The notes: generated from the sequence alone by a model not told the origin. DNA of 64,000 nucleotides from Bacteroidales bacterium UBA2861 (GCA_002350615.1 DEFD01000018.1:173132-237131); one strand, 5' to 3'. Positions 24,741 to 31,750 are shown, numbered from the stretch's first letter. A program made the numbers and translations.

Positions 24741-24797
24741 TGTTTTTGCTTATGTTTGTTATTTAATGATTGTTTAATGTTTATTTATGCACTTAAA

Positions 24798-24819
24798 AAC
24801 GGTCGTTTATTTGTGCATC
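24798..24819 (+). repeat. 22-bp operator-like repeat, copy 2
   Basis: AACGGTCGTTTATTTGTGCA plus TC matches 20 of 22 bases with the copy at 25352-25373 (AC instead of GT in the middle). It lies in the leader of the small HTH gene. Confidence 0.7.
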
Positions 24820-24842
24820 CAAATGTTCTAAACAACAGCAAC

Positions 24843-25289
24843 TCATTTCTTCTGCAAAATATCAAGCAAAGATCTTATCTGGGCATCTTTCTCCTTTATC
24901 TGGGCATCTTTCTCCTTTATCTGGGCATCTTTCTCCTTTATCTGGGCATCTTTCTCCTTTATCCTCTCATCAAGAATCGCTACTTGAGCACGAAGGACAT
25001 CCGGACTATCCGAATAGTAATGTCTGTTGTCAATGGGAGAATTCCTATTGTTTCCTTGTACAATAACACTTGAAGACAAATCCCCTGTCCTGATAAATGC
25101 AGTACCGGCACGGAGAGCGGAAGTGTCCCACCCTTCCTTATTGTTGAGAATCTTGGACAAGTTTTCCTCAGAAAGATTGTTGCGTCCATTGGCTGCGCTG
25201 GATACAGAAGATTCCGTAATTCCGAGAAATCTGGCCAAATCAACCTGCCTCAGGTGGTTCTCTTTCATAAATTGTTTCAAAATGGTCAT
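24843..25289 (-). CDS. HTH transcriptional regulator with repeat-built coiled coil (probable prophage repressor)
   Basis: This 148-residue protein starts with an XRE-type HTH (QVDLARFLGITESSVSSAAN followed by GRNNLSEENLSKIL). The C-terminus is a coiled coil made of four exact IKEKDAQ heptads, encoded by a 21-bp tandem repeat (24877-24960). The coiled coil should drive oligomerisation. It lies at the phage edge next to a divergent promoter with a 19-bp palindrome. It is the best candidate for the lysogeny repressor, although it is not fused to a peptidase. Confidence 0.75.
   Translation of the reverse strand: MTILKQFMKENHLRQVDLARFLGITESSVSSAANGRNNLSEENLSKILNNKEGWDTSALRAGTAFIRTGDLSSSVIVQGNNRNSPIDNRHYYSDSPDVLRAQVAILDERIKEKDAQIKEKDAQIKEKDAQIKEKDAQIRSLLDILQKK
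24877..24960 (-). repeat. Four exact 21-bp tandem repeats inside the repressor gene
   Basis: The unit ATCTGGGCATCTTTCTCCTTT is repeated four times without a mismatch and codes for the heptad KEKDAQI. In-frame copy number change would lengthen or shorten the coiled coil without breaking the reading frame. Confidence 0.95.
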
Positions 25290-25312
25290 ACGTCAAAATT
25301 TTTAGATAAACT

Positions 25313-25343
25313 TTTGTATTGTTAGAAAAGTTTTCTAACTTTG
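25313..25343 (+). promoter_or_regulatory. Rightward promoter with 19-bp palindromic operator
   Basis: TTTG (25313-25316), 19 nt, TAACTTTG (25336-25343) is a canonical Bacteroidota promoter pointing away from the prophage. A perfect palindrome GTTAGAAAA-G-TTTTCTAAC (25321-25339) lies between the boxes, an ideal repressor site. Confidence 0.8.
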
Positions 25344-25350
25344 CACCGTT

Positions 25351-25397
25351 AAACGACCGTTTATTTGTGCATCAAAGTCAACGGTCGTTTTTGTTTT
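25351..25397 (+). terminator. Terminator/attenuator just after the rightward promoter
   Basis: AAACGACCGTT (25351-25361) pairs perfectly over 11 bp with AACGGTCGTTT (25380-25390), followed directly by TTGTTTT. Transcripts from the promoter above would end after about 45 nt. Confidence 0.65.
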
Positions 25398-25560
25398 CCA
25401 TGTATCGACAAGACACTCCATCGGGACAAAAACGGGACAATTTTCTGCGGCGGAGCACGCAAACTATTGGCGGAAAGATTTTTTCTCTCCCCTGCACCGA
25501 GACAGTTCTGGGACAAATAATGCCAAAGACGGCTCTTTTTAGAAAATCAACACATTGATT

Positions 25561-25813
25561 ATGAGTAAGTTAGACGCGGAAAAACTCCTAAAGAAATTCC
25601 CCATCTCTCCGCCCGATGCAATCATAATGCAAGCGCCGCACAGATGTGCGGCGTAATTGTTAATAGGCAGACCGTCAAACGCTTGCGTTTGTAAGGGCCT
25701 GCCTATTATCAATTAGCAACACAGTTGCACTTGCATTATGATTGCTGGCGGAGATCTGGGGATGTGCAAAGGAGCATCGCGACTGCGCAAATCCCCAGCC
25801 CCAGCAGGGCTAA
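25561..25813 (+). pseudogene. Small gene interrupted by a cloverleaf element
   Basis: From the ATG at 25561 the frame reads MSKLDAEKLLKKFPISPPDA and runs into a 128-nt inverted-repeat element (25618-25745), stopping inside it. Right after the element an open frame reads LAEIWGCAKEHRDCANPQ and ends at TAA 25811-25813. Joining the two across 124 removed bases gives a smooth 42-residue protein. The other frame after the element (GGDLGMCKGASRL...) is also open. Whether either side was once one gene is inference. Confidence 0.4.
25618..25745. repeat. 128-nt four-way-junction (cloverleaf) element
   Basis: The ends pair perfectly over 16 bp (GCAATCATAATGCAAG at 25618-25633 with 25730-25745). Inside, without unpaired bases between them, lie hairpin A (CGCCGCACA/TGTGCGGCG, 25634-25653), a long arm B (17-nt arms at 25654-25670 and 25699-25715 with one T-T mismatch, capped by CAAACGC/GCGTTTG) and hairpin C (GCAAC/GTTGC, 25716-25728). 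Only one base is left before the closing stem. It could be a MITE-like insertion, a structured RNA or a single-stranded DNA substrate. Confidence 0.85.
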
Positions 25814-25876
25814 TCCCCTGGCCACGGAATATCGCAAAGAAGACACTTTTTAACACAAATCATAACAATTAGCTTT

Positions 25877-26464
25877 ATGGCATTTAAACATTTCTTCCTC
25901 ATCGTTTTATCATTCATTATGTCCACCTCTGCATTTGCTCAGAGAATCCTTTACGACAAGACCAGCAATAATGGCAGACTTATCATCACAGATACCGAGG
26001 AGGTCTATGAATATGATCGTCAGGAAGGAAGGCTGGGTTTATTGTCTTTAACTACCAACAATTCAACACAGTATTTTATCTCGATTTCTTCCGAGGAAAA
26101 GCTATCCGTTCATGCCGGTTATAAACTACTGTTGAAGCATAAGGATGAATCAATAACAGAACTAACCTGTGTATTTGGAGGCGTTACCCTTGAGAAGACA
26201 TATGTTTCAAACAATTTCTTTGGGCTGAGTATTGAGACATTGAAAAATACTGGCAGTATTATCTATTCCGTATCAAAAGAACAACTGCAAAAAATCGAAG
26301 AATCACCCGTCATGAAAATAAGAATCGAGCAAGAACTTGAATATAGTGACCGGGATACCGGTTTTTTCAATAGTTCTCACTTCAGTTTCGCAGTAGCCTA
26401 TGGCCACAAAAGAATTCTTGAAGCATTAAGCACCAAGAATACTGGGCTATACGACAATTTCTAA
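25877..26464 (+). CDS. Secreted hypothetical protein near the prophage end
   Basis: The 195-residue protein has a clear signal peptide (MAFKHFFLIVLSFIMSTSAF, cleavage after AFA-Q). The mature part is beta-rich with N/T-rich loops (LLSLTTNNSTQYFISISSEE). No lipobox is present, so it should be periplasmic or secreted. In size and style it recalls the cargo protein at 849-1385. It lies just outside the probable phage control region and could be either phage cargo or host. Function unknown. Confidence 0.6.
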   Translation: MAFKHFFLIVLSFIMSTSAFAQRILYDKTSNNGRLIITDTEEVYEYDRQEGRLGLLSLTTNNSTQYFISISSEEKLSVHAGYKLLLKHKDESITELTCVFGGVTLEKTYVSNNFFGLSIETLKNTGSIIYSVSKEQLQKIEESPVMKIRIEQELEYSDRDTGFFNSSHFSFAVAYGHKRILEALSTKNTGLYDNF

Positions 26465-26502
26465 CTGGTGCTTCAGCTTCCCCGTTCGCAATTACATTCA
26501 AC

Positions 26503-26593
26503 CATTAGGGAGACCCTCCAAAAATCTGCAGGTCTCCCCTATTTTGGCCCGTTTTTCGGGGAGACGGTCCAAAAAACCGCAGGTCTCCCCAAC
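26503..26593. repeat. REP/BIME-like double hairpin, left copy
   Basis: This 91-bp element holds two similar hairpins in tandem, GGGAGACC...GGTCTCCC and GGGGAGAC...GTCTCCCC, each containing TCCAAAAA and GCAGGTCTCCCC and joined by TATTTTGGCCCGTTTTTC. It is nearly identical (about three differences) to 27604-27694. The two copies bracket the transposase gene as direct repeats. Confidence 0.9.
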
Positions 26594-26727
26594 TCGCCAC
26601 ATCAAAATACCGCACTTCGGAAGTTAAAAAACAGAAATACTTTTATTAGACAACTGTTTTTTTACGTTTCATACTCATATATTCGCCTCCGTCATTCCTG
26701 CCAAATAGGATTGCACAGGATAATACT

Positions 26728-27600
26728 ATGAGAAAAATGTACTTAATTTCGACTAACCACCTCGAAGACTGCCTTTGGTTTATGGATGACGAAGACTTCA
26801 GGGTGGCGATGAACTATGTGGCCATTCAGGCCTTCTATTGTCCCAATGTCGTGGTACTGACATTCATACTCATGTCAAACCACGTTCATTTCATTCTCAA
26901 AGGGAGCGAAAAAGATGTGATTGCATTTGTGAATGGATTCAAACACCGTTACTCGCTATATTACTATTTAAAGTATGGTGTAAGGGGATTGCTGCGCCGG
27001 AACAAGCTGGACGTCAGACATATACCTCTCGACTCTGAAGCACCGGAAAGGGCTATTGCATATGTCCAGATGAATTGTGTGGCTGCTAATATATGCGCGC
27101 ATCCAAGTCAGTATCCATGGGGTACTGGAAATACTTTTTTCTCCGAGAATCCCAGAGATGGTCTCAAATTGGACAGCATGTCCATTTTGGCACTTGAGAG
27201 ACTGATGCACAGCGAGCAGGTGGATCTTCCTCCTGACTGGATCGTAAACCGGCAAGGCTTCGTTCCGCCATCGGAATATGTTGATGTCACTGCAGTCGAA
27301 AAATTATTCCGAACGCCTGGCAGAATGAATTATTTCCTCAACAACTCTTCAAAAGCACAGAGAAAGATGGGGCTGTCGGAAGACAATCTTCCAGCTTTCC
27401 GAGACCAGACTGTCGCCGCCAGCCTGCCAGACCTATGCAGGAGTCTTTTCCAAAAGGAATCATTCGCGCAACTCAATGAAGATCAACAGAAAGAACTCAC
27501 CCGGCAGATTCGTTTCCGCTTCAGCGCCGAGGCTCATCAGATAGCTCGTGTATGCGGAATTTCCTACTCGGCAGCGGCCAAATTACTCGATTCATTGTAA
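26728..27600 (+). CDS. REP-associated tyrosine transposase (RAYT, Y1/HUH family)
   Basis: The protein has 290 residues. The Y1 core is clear: TFILMSNHVHFILKG holds the HUH motif (H52, H54), and ERAIAYVQMNCVAANIC holds the likely catalytic Tyr112 on a helix, followed by HPSQYPWGTG as in IS200-like proteins. It cuts single-stranded DNA hairpins. A ~150-residue helical C-terminal part (GLSEDNLPAFRDQTVAASLP, then an HTH-like GISYSAAAKLLDSL) is longer than in enterobacterial RAYTs and may recognise the target. Near-identical REP-like repeats flank the gene. Confidence 0.9.
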   Translation: MRKMYLISTNHLEDCLWFMDDEDFRVAMNYVAIQAFYCPNVVVLTFILMSNHVHFILKGSEKDVIAFVNGFKHRYSLYYYLKYGVRGLLRRNKLDVRHIPLDSEAPERAIAYVQMNCVAANICAHPSQYPWGTGNTFFSENPRDGLKLDSMSILALERLMHSEQVDLPPDWIVNRQGFVPPSEYVDVTAVEKLFRTPGRMNYFLNNSSKAQRKMGLSEDNLPAFRDQTVAASLPDLCRSLFQKESFAQLNEDQQKELTRQIRFRFSAEAHQIARVCGISYSAAAKLLDSL

Positions 27601-27603
27601 CTC

Positions 27604-27694
27604 CATTGGGGAGCCCCTCCAAAAATCTGCAGGTCTCCCCTATTTTGGCCCGTTTTTCAGGGAGACGGTCCAAAAAACCGCAGGTCTCCCCAAC
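27604..27694. repeat. REP/BIME-like double hairpin, right copy
   Basis: The element starts 3 bp after the transposase stop and is the direct repeat of 26503-26593, with only a few substitutions such as TTGGGG for TTAGGG. Hairpins and central TATTTTGGCCCG are kept. Confidence 0.9.
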
Positions 27695-27774
27695 ACATCT
27701 CCCCTCAACCCTTCCCTCCTATCCAGAAACCACCCCCACCCGCACCACCCTTCGGCAGCCTCCCCGGCGAAAAG

Positions 27775-27806
27775 TTTGGAATACCCGCGGATAGTGTTTA
27801 CTTTTG
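27775..27806 (+). promoter_or_regulatory. Promoter of the tyrosine phosphatase gene
   Basis: TTTG (27775-27778), 20 nt, TACTTTTG (27799-27806) matches the Bacteroidota consensus. The leader to the ATG at 27854 would be about 40 nt. Confidence 0.75.
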
Positions 27807-27853
27807 CACGGACGTCGCATCAATCGTCCCCGAAACAGTTTTACATCAGTATC

Positions 27854-28291
27854 ATGAAGATTCTTTTCGTCTGCCACGGAAATATATGCCGCAGCCCGAT
27901 GGCCGAGTTCATCCTGAAAGCACTTGTACGGGCAAGAGGCCTGGATGACCGGTATCATATCGAATCTGCGGCGGTGTCAACCGAAGAAATCGGGAATCCA
28001 ATCTACCCGCCTGCAAAACGCTGCCTCCGCCAGCACGGCGTGCCTTTCGACGAGGAGAAACGCGCCAGGCAGGTCCGCCCTGAGGATTACGGACGCTTCG
28101 ACCGCATCATCTGCATGGATTCTTCGAACCTCAGGCTTATTAGACGGATCATCCCTGGCGACCCTCAGGGCAAAATCCATCTGCTGATGTCTTATACCGG
28201 GACAGGGCGCGATGTCGCCGACCCATGGTACACAGGAGATTTCGAACAGACTTTCCAGGACCTGCTCGAAGGATGCGAAGCCATGCTCTGA
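27854..28291 (+). CDS. Low-molecular-weight protein tyrosine phosphatase
   Basis: At 145 residues it has normal family length. The active-site loop is VCHGNICRSP (Cys7, Arg13: C-x5-R-S) and the general acid Asp123 lies in VADPWYTGDF. In bacteria such enzymes reverse BY-kinase signals that control capsule or exopolysaccharide export, and others act in stress response. The frame remains open upstream, but the ATG at 27854 fits the family start (MKILFVCHGN). It stands alone and meets the lipoprotein gene at 28321 end to end. Confidence 0.92.
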   Translation: MKILFVCHGNICRSPMAEFILKALVRARGLDDRYHIESAAVSTEEIGNPIYPPAKRCLRQHGVPFDEEKRARQVRPEDYGRFDRIICMDSSNLRLIRRIIPGDPQGKIHLLMSYTGTGRDVADPWYTGDFEQTFQDLLEGCEAML

Positions 28292-28320
28292 ATTAATTGG
28301 TCAAGCGCACCGGCGGAGTT

Positions 28321-29058
28321 TCACTCCTCATACACCGGCCGGACGGACAGCCCGAATTCACGAAGGAAATAGTCCATTTGTGCATTTTCGTTTTTCTCGT
28401 AAACCAGTGCGGCCCAGGCGTTTTCCACATCGTCATCATAGAGTTCGGAACTCCAATAATAACCGTATAGGCCGACGCGTCCTGTCTCACTACCTGAATT
28501 GAATTCCGTAAAAAATCCACGTGCTGCAGCAGGGAGAAATATGCTGTTGCCATTGCCGGAGACCTTCAGGCCGGCCTGGTCATTGACCTTCGTCCATTCG
28601 AGCTCGCAAGATGAGAACAGCAATTCCCACTCTTCGCGTGTAGGGATACGCCACTTGCCGCCAAGTTTCACCGTCGCGACATCGTGGCTTGCGGCAAGAA
28701 TATCCCCGTCACTGCCGGTGTAGTTGGAAAACACGATGTTCCCGTCCTCTCCGCTAAGGTAGAAAGGATAGCTGGGCCAGTCAAATCCTGATTCCTTGCC
28801 GGGTTTCCACACGAAGGGATCCACTTGGGTGTAATAAGTGTCCGTCGCACCCCAGGCATAGTAATCACCATACTGCCAACACTCGGATGCTCCCAGATTG
28901 AATGAGGCCCATTTCAGTTTGGCTCCGTCCACCATTATACCCAAATCAACCGCATCAGGCACGGGGGTCACAACTTTGGAAGCGGAATCATCTTTTTTGC
29001 AGGAGAAGGTCGTCGCCATCACTATGGCCGCGACAAAAATGGAGAAAAGCTTTTTCAT
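28321..29058 (-). CDS. Lipoprotein with FISUMP-type (C-type lectin-like) domain
   Basis: The protein has 245 residues from the ATG at 29058. This start gives a lipoprotein signal (MKKLFSIFVAAIVMATTFSC, Cys20 followed by KKDD). The rest is one domain with the FISUMP/DUF1566 pattern: VDLGIMVDGAKLKWASFN, GDYYAWGATD, KLGGKWRIPTREEWELLFSS, NSIFLPAAARG, YYWSSELYDDD and a closing GLSVRPVYE. It should be surface-exposed or periplasmic. The same domain type recurs at 56754-58304. The -7 box TATATTTG lies 5 nt before the ATG, so the mRNA is probably leaderless. Confidence 0.8.
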   Translation of the reverse strand: MKKLFSIFVAAIVMATTFSCKKDDSASKVVTPVPDAVDLGIMVDGAKLKWASFNLGASECWQYGDYYAWGATDTYYTQVDPFVWKPGKESGFDWPSYPFYLSGEDGNIVFSNYTGSDGDILAASHDVATVKLGGKWRIPTREEWELLFSSCELEWTKVNDQAGLKVSGNGNSIFLPAAARGFFTEFNSGSETGRVGLYGYYWSSELYDDDVENAWAALVYEKNENAQMDYFLREFGLSVRPVYEE

Positions 29059-29106
29059 ATCCGCAAATATAATCATATATGGGAACAAACGGACAAGCAT
29101 TCTCGG

Positions 29107-29382
29107 CATTTCCGGAGCTTCGGCAGACGAACAGTCATGGGCGGACTGCCGGGACTATGATTACAATTTCTGGACGTGCGACCGTTTTTCACGCAACATA
29201 ATTCTGTACCTTAGTGACAATCCGGAAGCTACATATCGGAATCTTTTCCTATATTGCAGTGCCAATACGCTGGGTTCCCACCCCAGGATTATTCCGGGAT
29301 GGCCCCGGAGACCTATGATATTCTTAAGGGCAAATGGGAATCCGGCTACGTCAGCTATACGAACAAGGTTTGGGTGCTGTAA
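29107..29382 (+). pseudogene. Possible frameshifted gene remnant
   Basis: Between the divergent lipoprotein gene and the sugar kinase, the plus strand shows protein-like text in two frames. One is SWADCRDYDYNFWTCDRFSR running to about 29217. From 29218 it is SGSYISESFPILQCQYAGF and on to TYDILKGKWESGYVSYTNKV, with stop at 29380. The second frame is open for 54 codons but has no good start. A single frameshift near 29217 would join them. I do not recognise the family. Confidence 0.35.
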
Positions 29383-29397
29383 ACGGACAAGGGAATG

Positions 29398-30234
29398 ATG
29401 AAAATTATCTGTGAAAGCGGTGCGACCAAGGCGGACTGGCGTCTGACAGATGCCGGAAAACAGACGGGACGGATACTTACAGGAGGCATGAATGTTTCCA
29501 CCATGCCCCGTCAAACCATAGAACAGACGATTGCAGAAGCCGGGAGCCGGATTCCGGCGGAGAAGGTGGAGTCAGTACATTTTTATGTGGCCGGAATCGC
29601 CACCCCGGAAATACAGAATTGGCTGATTCCCGCGCTGGAACGGTCTCTGAAATGCAAAGAGATTGAAATTCAGGACGATATGATGGCTGCAGCCAGGGCC
29701 GCTTGCGGGCATGCCCCCGGCATAGCCGCGATACTTGGGACAGGCTCCAACTCTTGCTTCTTCGACGGGAGCGAAATCACCCGGAAGGTAAAATCCGGAG
29801 GATTCATACTCGGCGATGAAGGGAGTGCGTCCAACATAGGCAAACTCTTCATATCAGACTACATAAAAGGACTTGTCCCACAGGTAATTGCGGGCCCCTT
29901 CAAGGAGCGGTATCCCGGGTTGGACTATGCCGCCGTAGTGGATGAAGTCTACCATTCCAAGGGCTCACCTTCCGGCTGGCTGGGATCCTTCTGTCCTTTC
30001 ATCCTTTCACATTACGGACATCCCTATGTCAAGCGGCTCGTCGAAGGGAGCCTGCAGGCTTTCATAGACCGGAGCCTTCTCCAGTACGACATCGAAAAGT
30101 ATCCCGTCGGCATTGTGGGAGGCTTCGCGACTGCGATTAAAAACATCCTCACACCTCTTCTCGAACGCAGCGGCATAAGGGTGCGCGCCTTCATTCCCTC
30201 CCCCATCGAGGAACTCATCCGTTACCACGGCTGA
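29398..30234 (+). CDS. BadF/BadG/BcrA/BcrD-family kinase, probable N-acetylglucosamine kinase
   Basis: The protein has 278 residues from the second of two adjacent Met codons. The ASKHA ATPase fold is shown by IICESGATKADWRLTD (phosphate 1), AAILGTGSNSCFFDG (phosphate 2 region) and a glycine-rich GFILGDEGSASNIGK. The C-terminal PVGIVGGFATAIKNIL would be the adenosine motif. These enzymes phosphorylate GlcNAc or related amino sugars, as in cell-wall recycling, which suits a position close to the dcw cluster. Substrate is inferred from family members only. Confidence 0.85.
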   Translation: MKIICESGATKADWRLTDAGKQTGRILTGGMNVSTMPRQTIEQTIAEAGSRIPAEKVESVHFYVAGIATPEIQNWLIPALERSLKCKEIEIQDDMMAAARAACGHAPGIAAILGTGSNSCFFDGSEITRKVKSGGFILGDEGSASNIGKLFISDYIKGLVPQVIAGPFKERYPGLDYAAVVDEVYHSKGSPSGWLGSFCPFILSHYGHPYVKRLVEGSLQAFIDRSLLQYDIEKYPVGIVGGFATAIKNILTPLLERSGIRVRAFIPSPIEELIRYHG

Positions 30235-30242
30235 AAACAGTT

Positions 30243-30650
30243 TTACACAAATAGTGCGCTGAGGTCATTATTCAATGCCCTGAATCCAGAGACTATTCTA
30301 TTCGCCTGTATTTTTCTGGGTTTAGTGCCGTGCAGATATGTCCATAATTGCTTCTGGCTGATGCCGGTCATTTTTTCCAGACCGGCCAGAGAGAAGAATC
30401 CCGAATCGACATAGTATTTCAACAAGCTTTTAGCGTCCAGACTATACACGATTTCGTATTCGTCGTCAAGGAATGCGGGATACTTGAACCCTTCCGAGAT
30501 GGCGGTATTTTTATAAAAAGCCATCTGGGCTGTCATATCCGCTTTGGCCTCAGGAATGCTGTTTCCAGTGCCGGAGAATATCTCATCCTTGCAATAAACA
30601 TCGAAGGTGCCGTCCGCAGCCCTTTCAATAATAGCTTCTAACTTTATCAT
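30243..30650 (-). CDS. hicB: HicB antitoxin (chromosomal copy)
   Basis: The 135-residue protein has the HicB N-terminal fold (EAIIERAADGTFDVYCKDE, then NSIPEAKADMTAQMAFYK) and a C-terminal HTH (GLEKMTGISQKQLWTYLHGT). It overlaps the hicA stop by 4 bp, so toxin and antitoxin are translationally coupled. Its HTH shares the GLE+ITG+SQ+QL pattern with the prophage HicB at 16153, which points to related but separate systems. Confidence 0.9.
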   Translation of the reverse strand: MIKLEAIIERAADGTFDVYCKDEIFSGTGNSIPEAKADMTAQMAFYKNTAISEGFKYPAFLDDEYEIVYSLDAKSLLKYYVDSGFFSLAGLEKMTGISQKQLWTYLHGTKPRKIQANRIVSGFRALNNDLSALFV

Positions 30651-30838
30651 TTTATTCTTATTATTTTCATATCCTTCTTCATTTTCCGCTCAAGGCCTTT
30701 TCCCAACTCCCTTCCTCTGTGATAAGGAACAGGATAAGTCCTGTTACCCTTGATATAGATGATATGACTGGTTCCCATTTGTCTGAGTACAACCCATCCA
30801 TTAGCTCGAACCAGTTTGTGGAATTCGTCGTACTTCAT
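30647..30838 (-). CDS. hicA: HicA toxin (chromosomal copy)
   Basis: The protein has 63 residues from the ATG at 30838, which matches the family start (MKYDEFHKLVRANGWVVLRQ). The conserved His follows as GTSHIIYIKGNRTYPVPYH, and the end is basic. A longer frame from 30874 would cover the promoter and is rejected. HicA cleaves mRNAs. The -7 box TATCTTTG lies only 2 nt before the ATG, so the mRNA is probably leaderless. Confidence 0.9.
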   Translation of the reverse strand: MKYDEFHKLVRANGWVVLRQMGTSHIIYIKGNRTYPVPYHRGRELGKGLERKMKKDMKIIRIK

Positions 30839-30840
30839 CG

Positions 30841-30861
30841 CAAAGATAGAAAATATTCTAT
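30841..30861 (-). promoter_or_regulatory. hicAB -7 box with overlapping inverted repeat
   Basis: On the minus strand TATCTTTG (30841-30848) is overlapped by an inverted repeat ATAGAA-AATA-TTCTAT (30846-30861), a likely HicB operator. Confidence 0.65.
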
Positions 30862-30898
30862 TAAACAACAACAATATCAGTAGTAATTTTACAATTAA

Positions 30899-31591
30899 CT
30901 ATTGTCCTACCATGTACAGTCTATCATCGGCGAAACTGAAAAAGGCGTCGTCGCAGAAGACAAGGTGGTCCGAGAGGCGGATGCCGAGGGTTCCGCAGGC
31001 CTGCTTTATGCGCCTGGTCTGATCTATGTCCGCCTGGCTCGGACGCGGATTTCCGGAAGGATGGTTGTGCACCAGCACCAGGGACTCCGCGCCTCGTTCC
31101 AGGGCAAGGGAAATCACCTGCTTCGCATCGATAACGGTTGATGTGGAGCCCCCCACGGTAAGCCGGTCTCTGCCGGCGAGATAGCTCGAAGCATTCAGGC
31201 TGATGAGCCAGAACTCCTCCCGACGAAGACCCTTCAGGACAGGAAGCATGAGGTCGTAAATCATCCTGGGCGTTAGCAGGGGGCGTTTGCTCACCGGCGC
31301 CCCTTCCTGAAGGAAACGCCTGCCGAGTTCGAAGGCGGCGAGAACACCGCATGCTTTGTAACTTCCTATCCCGGACACCGCGCAGAGCCTCGTGGCCCCG
31401 AGTTCGTAAAGCCGCACCAGGCTTCCTTCCGTCATTTTAAGCAGGCGCTGGGCCAGGTCAAGGGCACTTTCTTCCCTGGTTCCGGTACGCAGAAGGATGG
31501 CCAGCAGCTCGGCGTTCCCCAAAGCTTCCGGCCCCATCGACAGCATCTTTTCCCGAGGTCTCTCGGACTCGCAGATTTCCATGATTTTCAT
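30899..31591 (-). CDS. radC: RadC family JAB-domain protein
   Basis: At 230 residues it is a full-length RadC. An N-terminal helix-hairpin-helix part (ERPREKMLSMGPEALGNAEL, then LCAVSGIGSYKACGVLAAFE) is followed by the JAB metal-binding motif LVHNHPSGNPRPSQAD and SDHLVFCDDAFFSF. The family was once linked to DNA repair, but its role remains open; many copies are tied to mobile DNA. It points away from the dcw operon. Confidence 0.92.
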   Translation of the reverse strand: MKIMEICESERPREKMLSMGPEALGNAELLAILLRTGTREESALDLAQRLLKMTEGSLVRLYELGATRLCAVSGIGSYKACGVLAAFELGRRFLQEGAPVSKRPLLTPRMIYDLMLPVLKGLRREEFWLISLNASSYLAGRDRLTVGGSTSTVIDAKQVISLALERGAESLVLVHNHPSGNPRPSQADIDQTRRIKQACGTLGIRLSDHLVFCDDAFFSFADDRLYMVGQ

Positions 31592-31706
31592 GTCCGCAAG
31601 TTTGCAAGCTTTTACCTAAGATCCGTTATAAAAACAAAAAAATCCCGGGGCTTTTAATTTTTTCTTAAGTCTTTTTCTGTTTCCACAGGCATTGTTGACA
31701 AGTTTG

Positions 31707-31741
31707 TGGAAAAATTTGGAAAACAGTGGAATAAAATGGAA
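31707..31741 (+). promoter_or_regulatory. Probable MraZ operator: four TGGAA repeats with 10-bp period
   Basis: TGGAA begins at 31707, 31717, 31727 and 31737, an exact 10-bp spacing. In other bacteria MraZ binds TGGGN-type repeats of the same period before its own operon. The mraZ -7 box follows at 31751-31758. Confidence 0.85.
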
Positions 31742-31750
31742 AATAATTCT

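Larger units (their letters stand above)
26503..27694 (+). mobile_element. RAYT gene with flanking REP pairs
   Basis: The unit consists of a 91-bp double-hairpin repeat, 135 bp of spacer, the HUH transposase gene and the second repeat copy 3 bp after its stop. This is the arrangement of REP-associated tyrosine transposases, which act on the palindromes around their own gene. Confidence 0.75.

Noticed and set aside
24877..24960. Regular 21-bp repeats as a CRISPR array
   Set aside because: The units are directly adjacent without spacers and lie in frame inside an HTH protein, where they code for heptads.
25400..25558. Short plus-strand ORF (MYRQDTPSGQKRDN...) as a gene
   Set aside because: It has weak coding character and no recognisable domain, and it lies behind a likely terminator. 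I could not support it beyond an open frame.
1..25900. A Mu-like transposable prophage or an integrase within the window
   Set aside because: No MuA/MuB-type transposase, tyrosine or serine integrase is present. The module may lie left of the window, so the integration mode stays open.
27548..27853. Longer N-terminus for the tyrosine phosphatase
   Set aside because: The extra 102 codons run through the end of the transposase gene, the REP repeat and the promoter. The family start is at 27854.
30839..30874. Extended start of chromosomal hicA at 30874
   Set aside because: The extension would translate through the -7 box and the inverted repeat. The ATG at 30838 matches the family start.
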